Source: Torymus aiolomorphi (lineage: Eukaryota; Arthropoda; Insecta; Hymenoptera; Torymidae). From it: a stretch of 64,000 nucleotides of DNA. The DNA is taken from the NCBI GenBank assembly GCA_036365515.1, contig CM070874.1, positions 95,389,442 through 95,453,441 of the forward strand, read 5' to 3'. Shown one piece after another: positions 49,910 through 62,283 of this stretch (position 1 is the stretch's first letter; each line of letters begins with the position of its first letter). Under the pieces are notes generated by a model. That model was not told the origin of the DNA, ran no database searches, and saw nothing but the letters and a program-made list of their open reading frames with translations. A program made the translations under genes and the position numbers.

Positions 49910-52722
49910 AGCAACAGAACACTGCTTCTTGCATTTAGCACCAAATGAGAAATTCATTAAGGCTACGTTGTGTCCATGGTATAGCTTCTTCAGATAGTTG
50001 GAAAGCTCTCATGTAACGGAGTCGAAGAAATTGTGTGATGGCAAGTGTGTTACGTCCTTCAAACGATATCATATACCGTGTAAGTTAATAGGGGCTCTTG
50101 AATGTAGTGAATATGTCTATAATTTTAAGCGCCTTAAGGACGCTTTTGCATGAAAATTTGCAAACTGGGATATAACATTTTCAATAGTTCAAGATGTACC
50201 GAATCTTGTGGTATGTTTATTTTACCCTATAACCGTGGAAAATTTTGAGAAATTAACGTTTGAAATTATTATTTTTTACATGTACTCTTATGGGACGGCG
50301 GGAAAAAATAGGTTAAATCGAGTATTTCTCGAGTGCTCTCGCTGGGCGCATAAACTGTATTGTCGTGCAAGAGCGTCCTTAAAAGCTAAATGTCTATTGT
50401 GAATGACGAAGATAGGCGTATATATATAGGTGTAGATATGGTTTATTGGCTATAAGTAAAAGTTAAATAACTTTACTTCAATTCTCATTAAAATCAACCG
50501 AAGTCTAATATCTACAAATAACGCAATTATAAGTTCTATCAGAGTAGGACATAATTTTATCTGACAAGAACATATGTCAAATTTCCCCTAAACGACATCT
50601 ATGGTTTACCTTGTAAACTTTTTCCGTTCTGTTAAGGTTGAAAGTTATTTTAAATCTCAATCCATTGATGTATTATTGAACAAATTCTTAAGGCATCTTC
50701 TAAAGAAATGTAATCATTGCTTTACATTTTTTTTTTGTTTTTTGTTTTTTTAATTTAAAACAAAATTAAATTATTGATGTTATTAATTATTTATGTCGTA
50801 AATAACTCATGAGTTAGAATTCAAATCCAATTATAAGGAAAGCGACAGATCAAATGTACCATATTAATATTTTCACTATAGGTAAGAATGTTAATTAAAC
50901 TAGTGTCGGGTCACAAATTTCGCTAACCGGCAGAGAACTGTGACGAAAATAAAATTTGTCACGTAATAATATATAGGATTTCGCAATTATTCCGGATAAA
51001 AATGTAACGATTCACGTGCCGGTGCCAATGTTTACGCACGTATAAATGGAGAAATATTTGAACTGTTGCCGCTACTAAAATCGTACGTACACACAAGCCG
51101 TGTCTGCACACAGATACAGGCGCGCCTAAATACGCATGCAGAGACATAGCCGATTCTCGTACCCTTGTTTGGCGCGTCATCGACGTAAAATTTCCAGGGG
51201 GGTAAACAGATGCTGACACGCGGCTTCCCCCACGTGTATTTGCGGGGGGCTTTAGAAAATTAAACACAGGCCCATGAATTTAAAAGTCGTGTGGCCACTT
51301 GGCAAGCGTGTAACATTTTTCATGTGTAATCAACATTAGCAGAAGAAGTTTTACGTAAAGAAAAAACTTTGCTGTAATTATACCTTACTTCTTCAATATT
51401 TGTTTTTGATCTTTATGTGACCCATATACATTTTTCCAAGAAGCAGACTTGTTATTAAGATTGTGATGAAAGACTAACTTAGGGTTACGAATATCTTAAA
51501 AAATGCGCAACGTTGTTATTAGTTTAGATGACTCCAAGATTTTATAAATTGTTTTAAGGCTGTCTATCATGACTTAATTAATTTATAAAAAGAAATAATA
51601 CAAATTTTTTAAAACAATTTAATATGTGAAAAAATAAACTGATAAAGTAACAAAAATTACTATATCCAAATAAATTTGTATTAATCCGTTTATTTAAAAA
51701 TGATTGCGGTATCATATCGAATTTAGTTTTTATTCATTATTTATAATCAAAATTTCAAGTGAATATAAAATTTGATATTATATAAATTATCATACTGAAA
51801 AAGATCTACTGGACTTGCGATTAACTCTAAAAGATTTTTAATACCCTCTAGCAAAGTTATAAATCTATGTAGAAGACTAACTTGGAAGTTGGCTGGCACT
51901 ACTTAGGGTCAAACTGATAGATGAATTTTACCCTTTTCTTTCATAAGATGCAGTAAGAATTAAATAACATTTTGGATTAATAATAAGTGAACTATAATAA
52001 GTACATATTTATACAGAAGTATTTATTTTGTTATAATATTTACGTAATGTTAAAAGAGAAATAACGTCATTAACTTTTTAAAGAATATTGAATGCTTTCT
52101 TATTAAATATTTCAAATAAACTTTAATCGATACTTGTTTGTAATTACTATTTTAGTCAGTTTAAATTTAGTTTAATTTAAACTATGTATTGACACAGTAA
52201 AACGAAAATATTCTCATTGTTTTTTAAATTGATTATTATGTTGTTACTTAGAAACTTTATTTTATTGGAAAACGATAATAATTATATTTTATTACAAAAA
52301 ACTGACTTTAAAACCCTTGACTTTTTATAAGTTCAAAAAATTATTTACGCATATGCAAAGTATTGACCTATTTAACGGTCCCTAAATCAACTGCCTGTGT
52401 GTATGTAAATATTTTAAAGAGTCAACAACGAAAATTTAATTAGAGCATAACAGTTGATAATTAATGTGATATAATTAATATCAATTGTTATAACGGCACC
52501 TACGTAATTATAAAATATTTTTAAAATACAAAGATATATAAATAGTAATGGAAAATAACATTGTATTTATAAATTGTATATTTTAATACGTTTTCATGAA
52601 ATTTTTCAAATTTTACTGTCTGTTTAAATCAACGATACTAGTATTAATCTTAGAATTAAACTTATATTTTTATAGATTTAGGTATAATTATATAGTCTAT
52701 ACTACGAGTACCTACACACGAA
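49910..52722. other. AT-rich stretch without genes
   Basis: No gene is supported. A GC-richer patch lies at about 51000-51260. The rest is very AT-rich. Confidence 0.6.
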
Positions 52723-52834
52723 GATCAGCGTCAGCGCCCCTCGCGGCCAAAATTCGAACTGCTTATTGAAGGATAAACACAGCTGATTAGCGTGAGCGGT
52801 ATACGAACCAAAGATTATTTGATTAAAAAATAAA

Positions 52835-53224
52835 ATAAGTAGTGATCCGAAGAACATCTTAAAATCATTTATTGATTTGTCTGATATTATCAGATATATT
52901 GGCAATGGCACAAAGCCTTATGTGGAAGGCGAAAGAGTTTATAAAGCTAATCATATAATATTTTGTGATTTAGCCAAAGAAACTAATCATTGCTCAGCAG
53001 AGATAATAGCACTGTACCTAAAAACGTCGGGTTTACAAGAATCTCCTCATGAAATAAGAGTAAAGACCTCTTCAAATGTATGTGCTGATGAAAATATCAT
53101 TCATTGTGTGTGCCCTTGTAAAGCTGGTATTTTGAGAAAATGCAAACACTCTGTTGCAGTTTTAATTCACCTTCACAAATCAGTTCAAAATTATTGTTTT
53201 GTTTATTTTCTTAATGATGAGTAA
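52835..53224 (+). pseudogene. SWIM zinc-finger protein fragment, left arm and centre
   Basis: The frame reads KSFIDLSDIIRYIGNGTKPY, VEGERVYKANHIIFCDLAKE and CSAEIIALYLKTSGLQE, then IIHCVCPCKAGILRKCKHSV followed by AVLIHLHK. The C-x-C...C-x-H spacing (CPCKAGILRKCKH) is a SWIM zinc finger, a DNA or protein binding module found in nuclear proteins and in some insect transposon-derived proteins. A start ATG is not obvious; the first in-frame ATG-like codon is weak, and the exon may begin after a splice site near 52845. Just downstream on the same strand (about 53288-53410) lies CTDLKQQWGKLKQTASKMYE, then VELKHFCHLKK. This is a segment that usually follows the SWIM part in such proteins and sits in another frame after an intron-like gap. 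Function in this copy is unlikely. Confidence 0.6.
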
Positions 53225-53424
53225 ATATTTAAAGCATTTACTTATAAAATGTGTTAATTCTTTTAAGAACTCCATTATGTATTATTCAAGATGCATCTTG
53301 CACGGATTTAAAACAACAGTGGGGTAAGCTAAAACAGACAGCTTCAAAAATGTATGAAGCTGTAGAATTGAAGCATTTTTGCCACTTGAAGAAAACAGAT
53401 TCCAAATTCCTCAAAGTGAAATGT

Positions 53425-53615
53425 TCTTGTAAACCCGACGTTTTTAGGCACAGTGTTATTATCTCTGCTGAGCAATCATTACTTTCTTTGGCTAAACCAC
53501 AAAATATTATATGATTAGCCTTATAAACTCTTTCGCCTTCCACATAAGGCCTTGTTCCATTGCCAATATATCTGATAATATCAGACAAATCAATAAATGA
53601 TTTTAAGACGTTCAT
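53425..53615 (-). pseudogene. Second copy of the SWIM-gene N-terminal segment, right arm
   Basis: On the minus strand it reads MNVLKSFIDLSDIIRYIGNG, TRPYVEGERVYKANHIIFCG, LAKESNDCSAEIITLCLKTS and GLQE, nearly the same as the plus-strand frame in the left arm. After GLQE it runs into the complement of the central segment and loses meaning. Differences between the two arm copies (K/R, D/G, T/S, H/D, Y/C, A/T) include several amino-acid changes, so no strong protein-level constraint is evident. Confidence 0.65.
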
Positions 53616-53737
53616 CGGATCACTACTTATTTTATTTTTTAATTAAATAATCTTTACATACCGCTCATGCTAATCAGCTGTATTTAGCCTTCAATAAGCA
53701 GTTCGATTTTTGGCCGTGAGGGGCGCTGACGCTGGTC

Positions 53738-55426
53738 TTAACAAGGCGAATAGAACGCGACGACTTTACAAAATTGAGTGTAGTCTGACCGTTGTGTTAG
53801 CTCGAGCGGGAATCCTCGACCGATAACGTCACTGTCACTACTCTACGTTTACAGTGTTGTCAACACCCTTCTAATATGTGTTGACGTCCGTTTGTCACGT
53901 ATATTTCCGAAAAGTCCGCCCGCATGGCAAACGAAAAACAATCGACACTATTTTCTGGTCGAATGCTTCAAAGCTCAAGTACATTGCCCACTTATAACGA
54001 TAAAATCATAGATTTCGGTTTTGAGACCCGCGCGTCCTTTAACAATCTTTGTTCGCTTACTTTTTACAAAGGCTTTTATGTATGAATACACTATTATGTC
54101 AATAAAAGGTAAAAATTCTCAAATCTTCCTTAAAAAAAGTTTTTAATCGTAAATTGATAAACTTTCGGGTCCGGCTCGTAGCTATTGAAAGCGTTTCAAA
54201 GAATCTACTCAAAATTAATAGGTTACATAAAACTAACTAAAGTCTTAAATAATAATGACAAAAATTATTAATTTGACAACAATACAATCCATACGCACCT
54301 ATATGTCACATTTCAAAGATATCTCGTATATTTATTAATTCTGCTATTTCTGCTGTGCTGTATACGAATTCTCTTTCGTTATACTATATAATTATTTAAA
54401 TTAAGCACGTTTTTCGTCGATCAGTTATTTCTTGTTACAAAAAAGTAGTTATTTTTGAAATTTTAAAAACTGTTAAACACTTACACGTTATGAGAGGAAA
54501 GATAAGTTATTTCAATTATGCAGCATGTATATCTTTCTTTATTAACATCGACAATCAACCTCGTGCTCGCACCTATAAGCGACAGCATAGTACATCACTT
54601 CAAATTAAGTGTGACAGCTGAAGAAATAAATAGAACGAACTCCATAACCACTTCCCCTGCTCTGTATACGCACGCATGTGCAGGGTAAACCGCAATCGCG
54701 ATAGCACATCTAATTATTATAAATCAAAACTATGGGCTTTTGGCTCTATCTCGAGTTCAGGTGCGATAGCGGGATTCTGCTATAGACGTGGACTTTTTGC
54801 GTATGTATCCACGATGATTGATCGTAGGTTGGCATCTTGAAAGAAAGTGTAGAGAGGAATCGATCTCTCACTAATAGTCCAAATTATCCTGTGACGTGTG
54901 ATTAAGTTAATTTAAGCTCCCCCTTAGTCTATTACTTTTGGCGCCTAATGATGGCCACGATATGATCTGTGGATAAAAAAGTACAATAGCTTTATTTCAA
55001 TACTAGCAGCGATAGTTATTTGTTAAATTTGTGAAATCATTTTCCATTAAAAAGTCTTTTATATGTGTAATTACGTGATTTTTTAATGCGATAACTGCAT
55101 GGGGATAAAATTATTTACCTTTAATTATTTACAGATTTTAAGTAATGATTATATTTTGAATATTAATTATATTTAACTACTTATAGTTAATAAATATACG
55201 AGTATTTTTTAAATCCTTATTTATATTTGACAATTGATAACAGAATTTTTGAATTCGCATTACATTAACTTCAGTTACATCAAACAAATTAATAACTAAT
55301 AGGGTTTACTCAAAATTTTATAAAATTGTAGTGACAATCGAAAATTGTAATAATTTGCCTATATTGATAAAATTAGTATTATTCTCTTGTAACATTTGAT
55401 TAGGTAGAGAATAAATTTATCGCATG

Positions 55427-55428
<2 letters not shown>
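53738..55428. other. AT-rich stretch without genes
   Basis: No coding region or structured repeat is seen apart from short homopolymers. A modestly GC-richer part lies at 53740-54060. Confidence 0.55.

Positions 55429-55491
<63 letters not shown>
55429..55491. repeat. (TA)n microsatellite
   Basis: About 62 bases of pure TA repeat. It is self-complementary and can extrude as a hairpin. Confidence 0.97.
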
Positions 55492-55493
<2 letters not shown>

Positions 55494-55849
55494 TATTAAT
55501 TAGATATTCGACTGTACATGAGTAAACACTTGTCTCGCCAAGTATTCATAAACGCTATAGTGATTGAACGATACTTAGCAAATTAATTTAATTGTACGTA
55601 TTATATTTAATATACGTTGATAATAATAACAGATATTTATGTAATTAAATAACAAAGATTGCATAATGTTAATTACGCGATGCAACCGCTTTTTTCACAT
55701 AACAGTAAACCGTAAACGAATTACAAAGCTATAATATCGACATAAAACACAGTTTTTAACCAATCAAAGTTCCGCACCTACCAATTCCACAAACCTCAAA
55801 TCAGCGAAACCAATTAAACGCCGAAGTATAAATTATGTATTTAACTATA

Positions 55850-56580
55850 AGCACAACGACTTTTTAGAGCGCGTGCAGCTTGCAAAACTTTCCGCAGGGA
55901 ATTTCCGCAGCCATTAAAAATGACCGTTAATATATTGCGATAAAGACAGCCAGCCCATTAGCGAGTACAGGACTGCGCTCTACAATTTCTAATCAAAACC
56001 TCGATTGCCACTCATCAGCGGAATTAAGCTCGCGTTTAGACTAAACAGCCAAGTCACGCACGCGTAAGAAACCGCTCGACTGCGACGACGGGGACGCCAA
56101 CAAATCGATCCCCAACTAGCAGAGCAGATGGGAGTAAGCTACGAAAAGAAGGAAGAACGCGAGAGTACAAAAGGGCAGAGCGAGCGAGCGTGCACGCGCG
56201 CTTTCGCGCAAATGAAGCAATTCATTAGCCGGCGGGCAGAGCTGCCATGCCTCGCTCGCCGCCATCAATTCAATACGCAACGTCGTCGAGCAGCACCGCG
56301 AGAAAATGATGAAACGCCCGTCGCGCGCATTGTTCCATTCGCTTCTTTATTTTAAAAATAATATGCCGCGCGACGACGTTGCAACGTGCCTCTCTTATAC
56401 GTGCGACGCGTGTTTTTCTTTCTTTTGTCGGCCAGTGCGGGGAGGGGAGCAGGAGACGCGGCTGCAGCGACACCCACGCGCTCGAAAAATCCGATAACTG
56501 GCGGGGATGGATTTGTGGCGCTCTTCTCGATTGCACCAACAACCCGAGATTAGTAAGGGAGATTTAGGGGATAATAAAGA
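55850..56580. promoter_or_regulatory. CpG-rich block
   Basis: GC and CpG content rise at about 55860 and fall after 56570. Small frames on both strands are Arg-rich and domain-free. Possible promoter or enhancer on compositional grounds only. Confidence 0.3.
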
Positions 56581-57689
56581 AAAAATATTGCCCGGAGTTT
56601 GAGGTTTCGGGGATTAGGTGCTGGCGTTTTAACTGAGCTTTGATTTTGAAATAACGGATTTCAATGATTTATCAAACTTCCCACACTTCTTTACGACTAC
56701 TTTTGTGATTTATTTATTTATTTATTTTCATCATTCTTGTTAAATGAAAAGTTATCGATTTCATCACACTTTTAAATCAATTGAATGCATGAGTTCTACC
56801 AAGACGCTGAAACCAGTTCACTGAAAAAATATGTTTCAATTTATTTTAACCTACAACAAGTCAATCATTGATCTTTTTATTTATTTAAATGAAAAATTAA
56901 CAACTTTTATTACAAAGTTTATAAACCAGTTTATACATGAAATAAATTCATCTTTGTGAATAAATAATTTATTTATGCAGATTTCATATTCCATTTTATT
57001 TATTTGTTTCTTATGTCTTTTTACAGAATAAGTACAAGTCATTTCATGTTTACGATCTTTTTTGCGCAAACTTTATGCATAATTTAACTAATGGCATGAA
57101 ATCGTTAGGATAATTTTTCAATTTACTATGGGATTCTTGGGTACGGACAAATCATGCATTTAATATCCGAATAAAAAGCGAGATTGAAAGTCCCAGATCA
57201 CATGACTTTTGATCTCATAATTTTGTTCCGCGTACTGCGTAAGCCCGTGGTGCTTTAGTTGATCGGTCGATTTGCAGCCTGAACGCGTGTTTCCGCTGGG
57301 TAAGAATAGCCAAGGGATAACAATGATTTAATGAGATTTAGATCACACGTGGGGGAGACATCAAAATGAAAAATAGATCTATTTAAGTGTTTTACAAGCA
57401 ATTACACTTTATGCGATGCAAAATGCGTGAGATTTTTAGAACGACATCGGTACGTTGTATGCTTATGGAGATTTCGCACAGTCTGGTTACTCGTGAACAT
57501 GGTGTATTTTACTTTTAAGAATTGCAGACGATACTGAAATGCGAGTTAAATTCCTTATTGAACAACTTTTAGCATTTATAAAATTGAGAACTAGAACGAA
57601 TTATTGGACATTCAATAACTTCACGTAGATAATTTCCCTTACAGCCAAAGAAGCATACGGTAAAATGGCAATATATTTAAAGAACAATT
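56581..57689. other. AT-rich stretch without genes
   Basis: Nothing supportable was found between the CpG-rich block and the CCCTGGTGG-family copy 3. Confidence 0.55.
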
Positions 57690-58264
57690 CCCTGGTGGAA
57701 ATCCAAAACATTTTCTAACTAATAACTGGCTATTTATATTAGAAACTTGCTATAAAATGAGAATTTCCCTTGTCCAGTTTCTAGCTCCCAGTGAAACGCT
57801 TTTTTTCCTATTATTCGAACATTTAATAGATTGAAAAATAGAATGAGTTTTGCGAAGACAAGCACAAGCTTGTTCTTGAGTATTTTAAAGATAGTAAAAC
57901 TGATTAGTTTTTTTAGTCTGGAAATGGCTAGTAGAAGGCCTGTTGTTATGACAAGGAGTGAGAGAGACAGAATCTAATGGCAATAAATACATTCTACGTA
58001 ATATCTTCAAAAGGACTGCTGTAAATGGTTTTTCTGACTGCTCATATTGTTTATATTTTAGTAAGCTATCAATTACAGTTGAATACCGTCCAATTTAACG
58101 TCAATTCTTTAAGTAAACTTAAAACGAAAATTTGGAGGCTATATCCAATCTATTAAATGTGCGAATAATGGGAGAAAACGCGTTTCACCGGGGTCTATTA
58201 ACTAGCCATTTTTCCTACCTATTTATTGAGATTGTGGCGATTTCAGATAGACAAATTTCCACCA
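57690..58264 (+). mobile_element. CCCTGGTGG-family element, copy 3
   Basis: This direct-orientation match to 40307-40885 starts CCCTGGTGGAAATCC and ends AATTTCCACCA, the last GGG being lost or mutated. It is highly similar throughout, including GAGTTTTGCGAAGACAA and GAAGGCCTG. It is non-coding. Confidence 0.8.
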
Positions 58265-58574
58265 AATTTACAGCGGATTTTTTTAGCTTTGAAATATTTT
58301 TAAAGAAAAAATAATCAATATGCATAATACATTTTTCTCCCACGTGTCTGCTTTACTGTTTGACACGCGTTATAAAGACTGTCAAGGCTTATGCATTTAT
58401 TTTAAAAAAAGGTGTATCTGAATAAGTTAAAATTCTGATAGACGCTTCCGAATTTGCAAAGGGAAAAGAATTTCCACGTTGAAAAATCGATATGACAATC
58501 CTAAAAGTCAAGAAATTTTCTACATCAAAATTTCAAAAAATACACTGAAATGAGTTTTAAATTTTGTGTTATTA

Positions 58575-59364
58575 CCCTGGTAGAAATTCATCTATATGAA
58601 ATGGCCAAGAAATTAGAAAATAGTAAAACTGGATAATTAATCGCTATATGATGAAATGACTTTTCGACTATTATTTGCCTATTTCTTAGATTGACGTAAC
58701 AACAAAATATTCGAATTTGATTTACTTACTAATTTTATCTTTGATGAAAGAGCATTAATGTGGATTGGATGGTTTACCAAAATATAAATAAATAACATTA
58801 ACTAATAAATCATTTATTGTACTCATTCTATGAATAATTCAGCAAAACTTTTATTTCTTCATCTGATTCTGTCTTTCTCACTCCTTGTCATAACAGCAAG
58901 CCTACTACTAGCCATTTCCAGACTAAAGAAACTGATCAATTTTAATACCTTTAAATTACTCAAGAACAAGCTTGAGCGTGTTTTCGCAAAACGCATTCTA
59001 TTTTTCAATCTATTAAATGGCCAAATAATAGGAGAGAAAGCGTTTAGTCGGGAGCTAGAAACTGGACAAGAGTTTCTAATATAGATTAGAAACGTGTTTG
59101 AAATTCCGAACGTTCATAATGAAATATTAACTTAAAGTTTCTAATTCTGGTTAGAATTCCCCGGAGTGTGGTTTACTGGTGACTGCAAGAGTGAGAAGTG
59201 AAGAAATACAATTATTATCCGATTTTAAATGTATTAAGTAGCCAAATTCGGCTAAATTTGAAAATGGTAAAAATCTTTCGTTCACTATGAACGTTCGAAA
59301 TTTCAAACACCTGATTAGAAATGGTCAGTTATTAGTTATAAAATGTTTTAGATTTCCTCTAGAG
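58575..59364 (-). mobile_element. CCCTGGTGG-family element, copy 4, diverged and interrupted
   Basis: It starts CCCTGGTAGAAATTC and follows the orientation of copy 2 (AAATGGCCAAGAAATTAG, GGCCAAATAATAGGAG). It is clearly more diverged than the other three and ends near CCTCTAGAG. It is interrupted by the hAT-like MITE at 59093-59313. It is the oldest of the four copies. Confidence 0.65.
59093..59313 (+). mobile_element. hAT-like MITE, copy 2, nested in a CCCTGGTGG element
   Basis: It is over 95 percent identical by eye to 36353-36577, differing mainly by a 4-base loss after CATAATGAA. Its right end reads CAAACACCTG, complement CAGGTGTTTG. The flanking ATTAGAAA at 59085-59092 and 59314-59321 is a perfect 8-bp duplication. 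The flanks belong to the CCCTGGTGG-family copy at 58575-59364, so this insertion is younger. Confidence 0.88.
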
Positions 59365-59512
59365 TAAAATCTAAAACAAAAACTGAAATTTTATGATAGT
59401 GTAAAGTAAAAAATCTAGGGACGATTTTATTGAAAAATTATTTAACACTTTTCTGTGATTTATTGATATCATATTTATAATAAATCATGGCTCATCACCA
59501 TCTCTCTATTAA

Positions 59513-59714
59513 GGTGATGCGATATTCACGCTATTACTCAAATTGGGTTCCCGTTTTTCTCATTCAATTTTTAATTTTAAGGAAAAAGCTCTTTGATACA
59601 TTCTAGTTCTTTATTAAACTTAAAACGTGTCAAAGAGTTTTTTTCAAAAAGTTTAAAATTGAAGGAGAAAAACGGGATCCCAGAATTGAGTAATAGTGTG
59701 GGTATCACAGCTCC
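59513..59714. mobile_element. Short palindromic MITE flanked by TTAA
   Basis: TTAA lies at 59509-59512 and 59715-59718. Inside, GGTGATGCGATATTCACGC at the left matches the complement of GTGTGGGTATCACAGCTCC. The match continues through TATTACTCAA, CCCGTTTTTCTC and TTCAATTTTT to a centre near 59610. The 202-base unit is almost entirely palindromic with moderate divergence. TTAA flanks suggest piggyBac-type mobility. Confidence 0.7.
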
Positions 59715-59718
59715 TTAA

Positions 59719-60487
59719 CTGTTTTTCTAACAATGGACAAGATAATATTTTCCGTTCATTCTCTTTAATGACCCATTATACGCAGTTTCTAATATCTATT
59801 AGCTATTGAAAATTAATGTTTTATGAATGAAGTTATAAATTACATAACTTGTAACTTGTAAGTACCAATACCAAATGAAAATTTACATACAAATAGATGT
59901 GATTTTAAATTTGTAGGAATAGTAAAAATTATTACGAAATTGCTTGATATTTCATCAGACTTTGAAATTTGCAAAAAATAACAATGAAAAAATACGGAAG
60001 TCCAATTTTGTATTTGGGTTTGGCGTAATTTGCATAATTGTTAGAATTAAGTCGACATAAAATGAATGCATACAAAAGATCAGTGTATAAATATACAAGC
60101 GTAAATATTTTATGACAGAAATACAAATTTTGCATAATAGTTTGAAATTATGATGGATCATTAAAATGTCACACACTTTTAGAATATGAATGTCATAATT
60201 TGTAAATATTTTGTCTAGCCAAAGGATGTCAATCTAAAGTTAAATTTAGAGAAAAATGATTAAACCAACTATAAATAAGATATTTTTAACTAATTATATT
60301 TAAAATAATGGAAAAATTTTGTCGCGTCTGATTCGCATCGATAAAGTTTAAGAAAATACTTTTATACTGAGAAAGCATAATTTAGAAAAGTCTACGATAG
60401 TTCTATTAATCAGAACAATAATGACATTTTTACCTTAGAATTTCGTAAATCATTGAATATTACAAATAGTTAATAAGTTTAATTTTG
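59719..60487. other. AT-rich stretch without genes
   Basis: No gene or repeat is supported between the TTAA element and the ATGGGTCTGAAG copy 2. Confidence 0.55.
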
Positions 60488-60713
60488 ATGGGTCAGAAGT
60501 TCGCACCGTTAGAGTGGAACGAAATATTTTTTTATAATTAATTAAAGTTATCAAGCAATGGAAATTTTATCTAAATCTTTCTTATAAAATTATTTGATAC
60601 TATAAAACAATAAATCTGCACGCAAAAGTAATATTAATTATTATAAACTTAAAGTAAAATCAAGTATTTTTTTTTATTTCGTTGCACTACAACGTTGCAA
60701 ACTTCAGACCCAT
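60488..60713 (-). mobile_element. MITE family with ATGGGTCTGAAG ends, copy 2
   Basis: This is an inverse copy of the element at 34397-34603. It shares ATGGGTC(T)GAAG ends, CAACGTTGCAAACTTCAGACC, the poly-T/GTTGCACT segment and the TATCTAAATC inner part. Flanks TAATTTTG and TGATTTTG are a 7-of-8 match to a target duplication. It lies about 26 kb from copy 1. Confidence 0.75.
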
Positions 60714-62281
60714 TGATTTTGTTTATTCTCACTTATTTGAAATTTTTTAATTTTTTCAATACACATTGATTTCATCAAAAACTACAAAAGTTTATAGAAT
60801 TATTGAATACAATACAGTTTTATAATAGTGACTTTGTGCAAAAAAACAAACGCGAAACGAGAAGAAACGATAATTTTCGGATAAAGATCTCCCGGCCATA
60901 ATATCACTGTTACATAACACGTACAAATGTTCCTCCATCTGCGCGACGCAACACTTGTACGCAACAATGTATATACGCTTCACAATCGCCTTAAAAGTGC
61001 AATCTTGCGGGATAATAATGAAAAATGTCGGCAATCCAAATGCGCATCCGATTAAAATCTCAAACGATCGCAAGCATGCCCAACGGAGTCGCTGTCATGC
61101 GTCATCGAGTTTCGTGGCTAATTGCTGGGACGCTCCCTTTTTTCCCATCAAACGAGCCTGCGTGTGAGCCAATCGTTGAATTGAGCTCGCTAATGTATAC
61201 ACCATCGTGAAATCCGAGCCTAATATAATGCATTAATACAACGCTATAAGCGCGTTGAAATCGCGCCGTGTCGCGTAAATATCGGTGGTATATCGATTCG
61301 CGGGCACTCTGTAGTATAATATTCTAGCCCGCACCCGCGTGCTGCTTTTCTACGTAAATGATATTTCGGTGTGTGCAGAGCGCGGGCATTGTTTCTCCCT
61401 TTTAGTCGATGAGGCCGAATGTTATTATGTAAATTAATGGATCGCGCTGTTTAAATCTATTTTCTGATTGTTCTGTGTGTTAATTAATTTAGTTTATTTG
61501 GTTCTGTAGCTGGTAAATAGACACCAATTTAGTGGATGATATTAAGTTGTACTAAAGAAATATTTCAAAAAGGAACTTTCGATAATGCATTGATAGTTTC
61601 TACATTTTATTTATATAATGAATAATTTTCATTTTTTTATCACGTTCAGGTATATATACCTTAATAAATTAGTTTATATTCTTTTTAAGTTTAACAAAGT
61701 ATACATGAATTTTATGAAACATAGCTTAATTTGATTAGGTAGAATCGACTTAATTTTTAGAGCAAATATTGAATTATTCTTCTGTATGCTTTTGATCTAT
61801 GTTTTATCTGTTTGAAGACATAATTTATGTACTATTTACAGTTCACAATTGAATGATATCGTTAATCCTATTCCAATTTGCATAATATTTGCGATTACAT
61901 TATTTAAATTAATAGTCTATGTTATTTGGGAGTGATATCAATGTCTCATGAAAATACGAGATCGGAGGAGCCTTATGTTTGATACGCGTACAGAAGCTTT
62001 AACCACTCTTAAAAAACGATGGCCGGGTGTTGTGAATCATTTAAAGATTGATTTGATTGGTCTGTATGAAATAGCGCGCGGATCCGCTAGAATTGAATTT
62101 TGAAAATCAAGTATTTAGAACTGCTAAATAATTCAAATAGAATAAAAAATTTGATTTTTTATTTAAAAATGTATCTAATTATCTTATCATTTAATCTAAT
62201 TAAAACTAAATCATAGTAAAAAATGGCGTTCAGAACCCCAAAAACAAAAGAGCACGCGCAAAGCGCGTTTGAATTTTGCTA
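60714..62281. other. AT-rich DNA with a GC-richer patch
   Basis: A GC-richer patch lies at about 60840-61400. The frames in it (70-93 codons) show no recognisable domain. The remainder is AT-rich and featureless. Confidence 0.45.
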
Positions 62282-62283
62282 GT

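Larger units (their letters stand above)
52723..53737. mobile_element. Inverted-repeat element carrying SWIM zinc-finger gene fragments
   Basis: The ends GATCAGCGTCAGCGCCCCTC and GAGGGGCGCTGACGCTGGTC are inverted. Similarity continues for about 320 bases on each side (52723-53042 and about 53425-53737) at roughly 93-95 percent by eye. Both arms contain the same coding segment in opposite orientations. The ~380-base middle contains a SWIM zinc-finger piece and a further segment of what looks like the same gene. No transposase or clear target duplication is seen. The structure suggests a foldback transposon that captured, or derived by inversion from, a coding gene. Confidence 0.75.
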
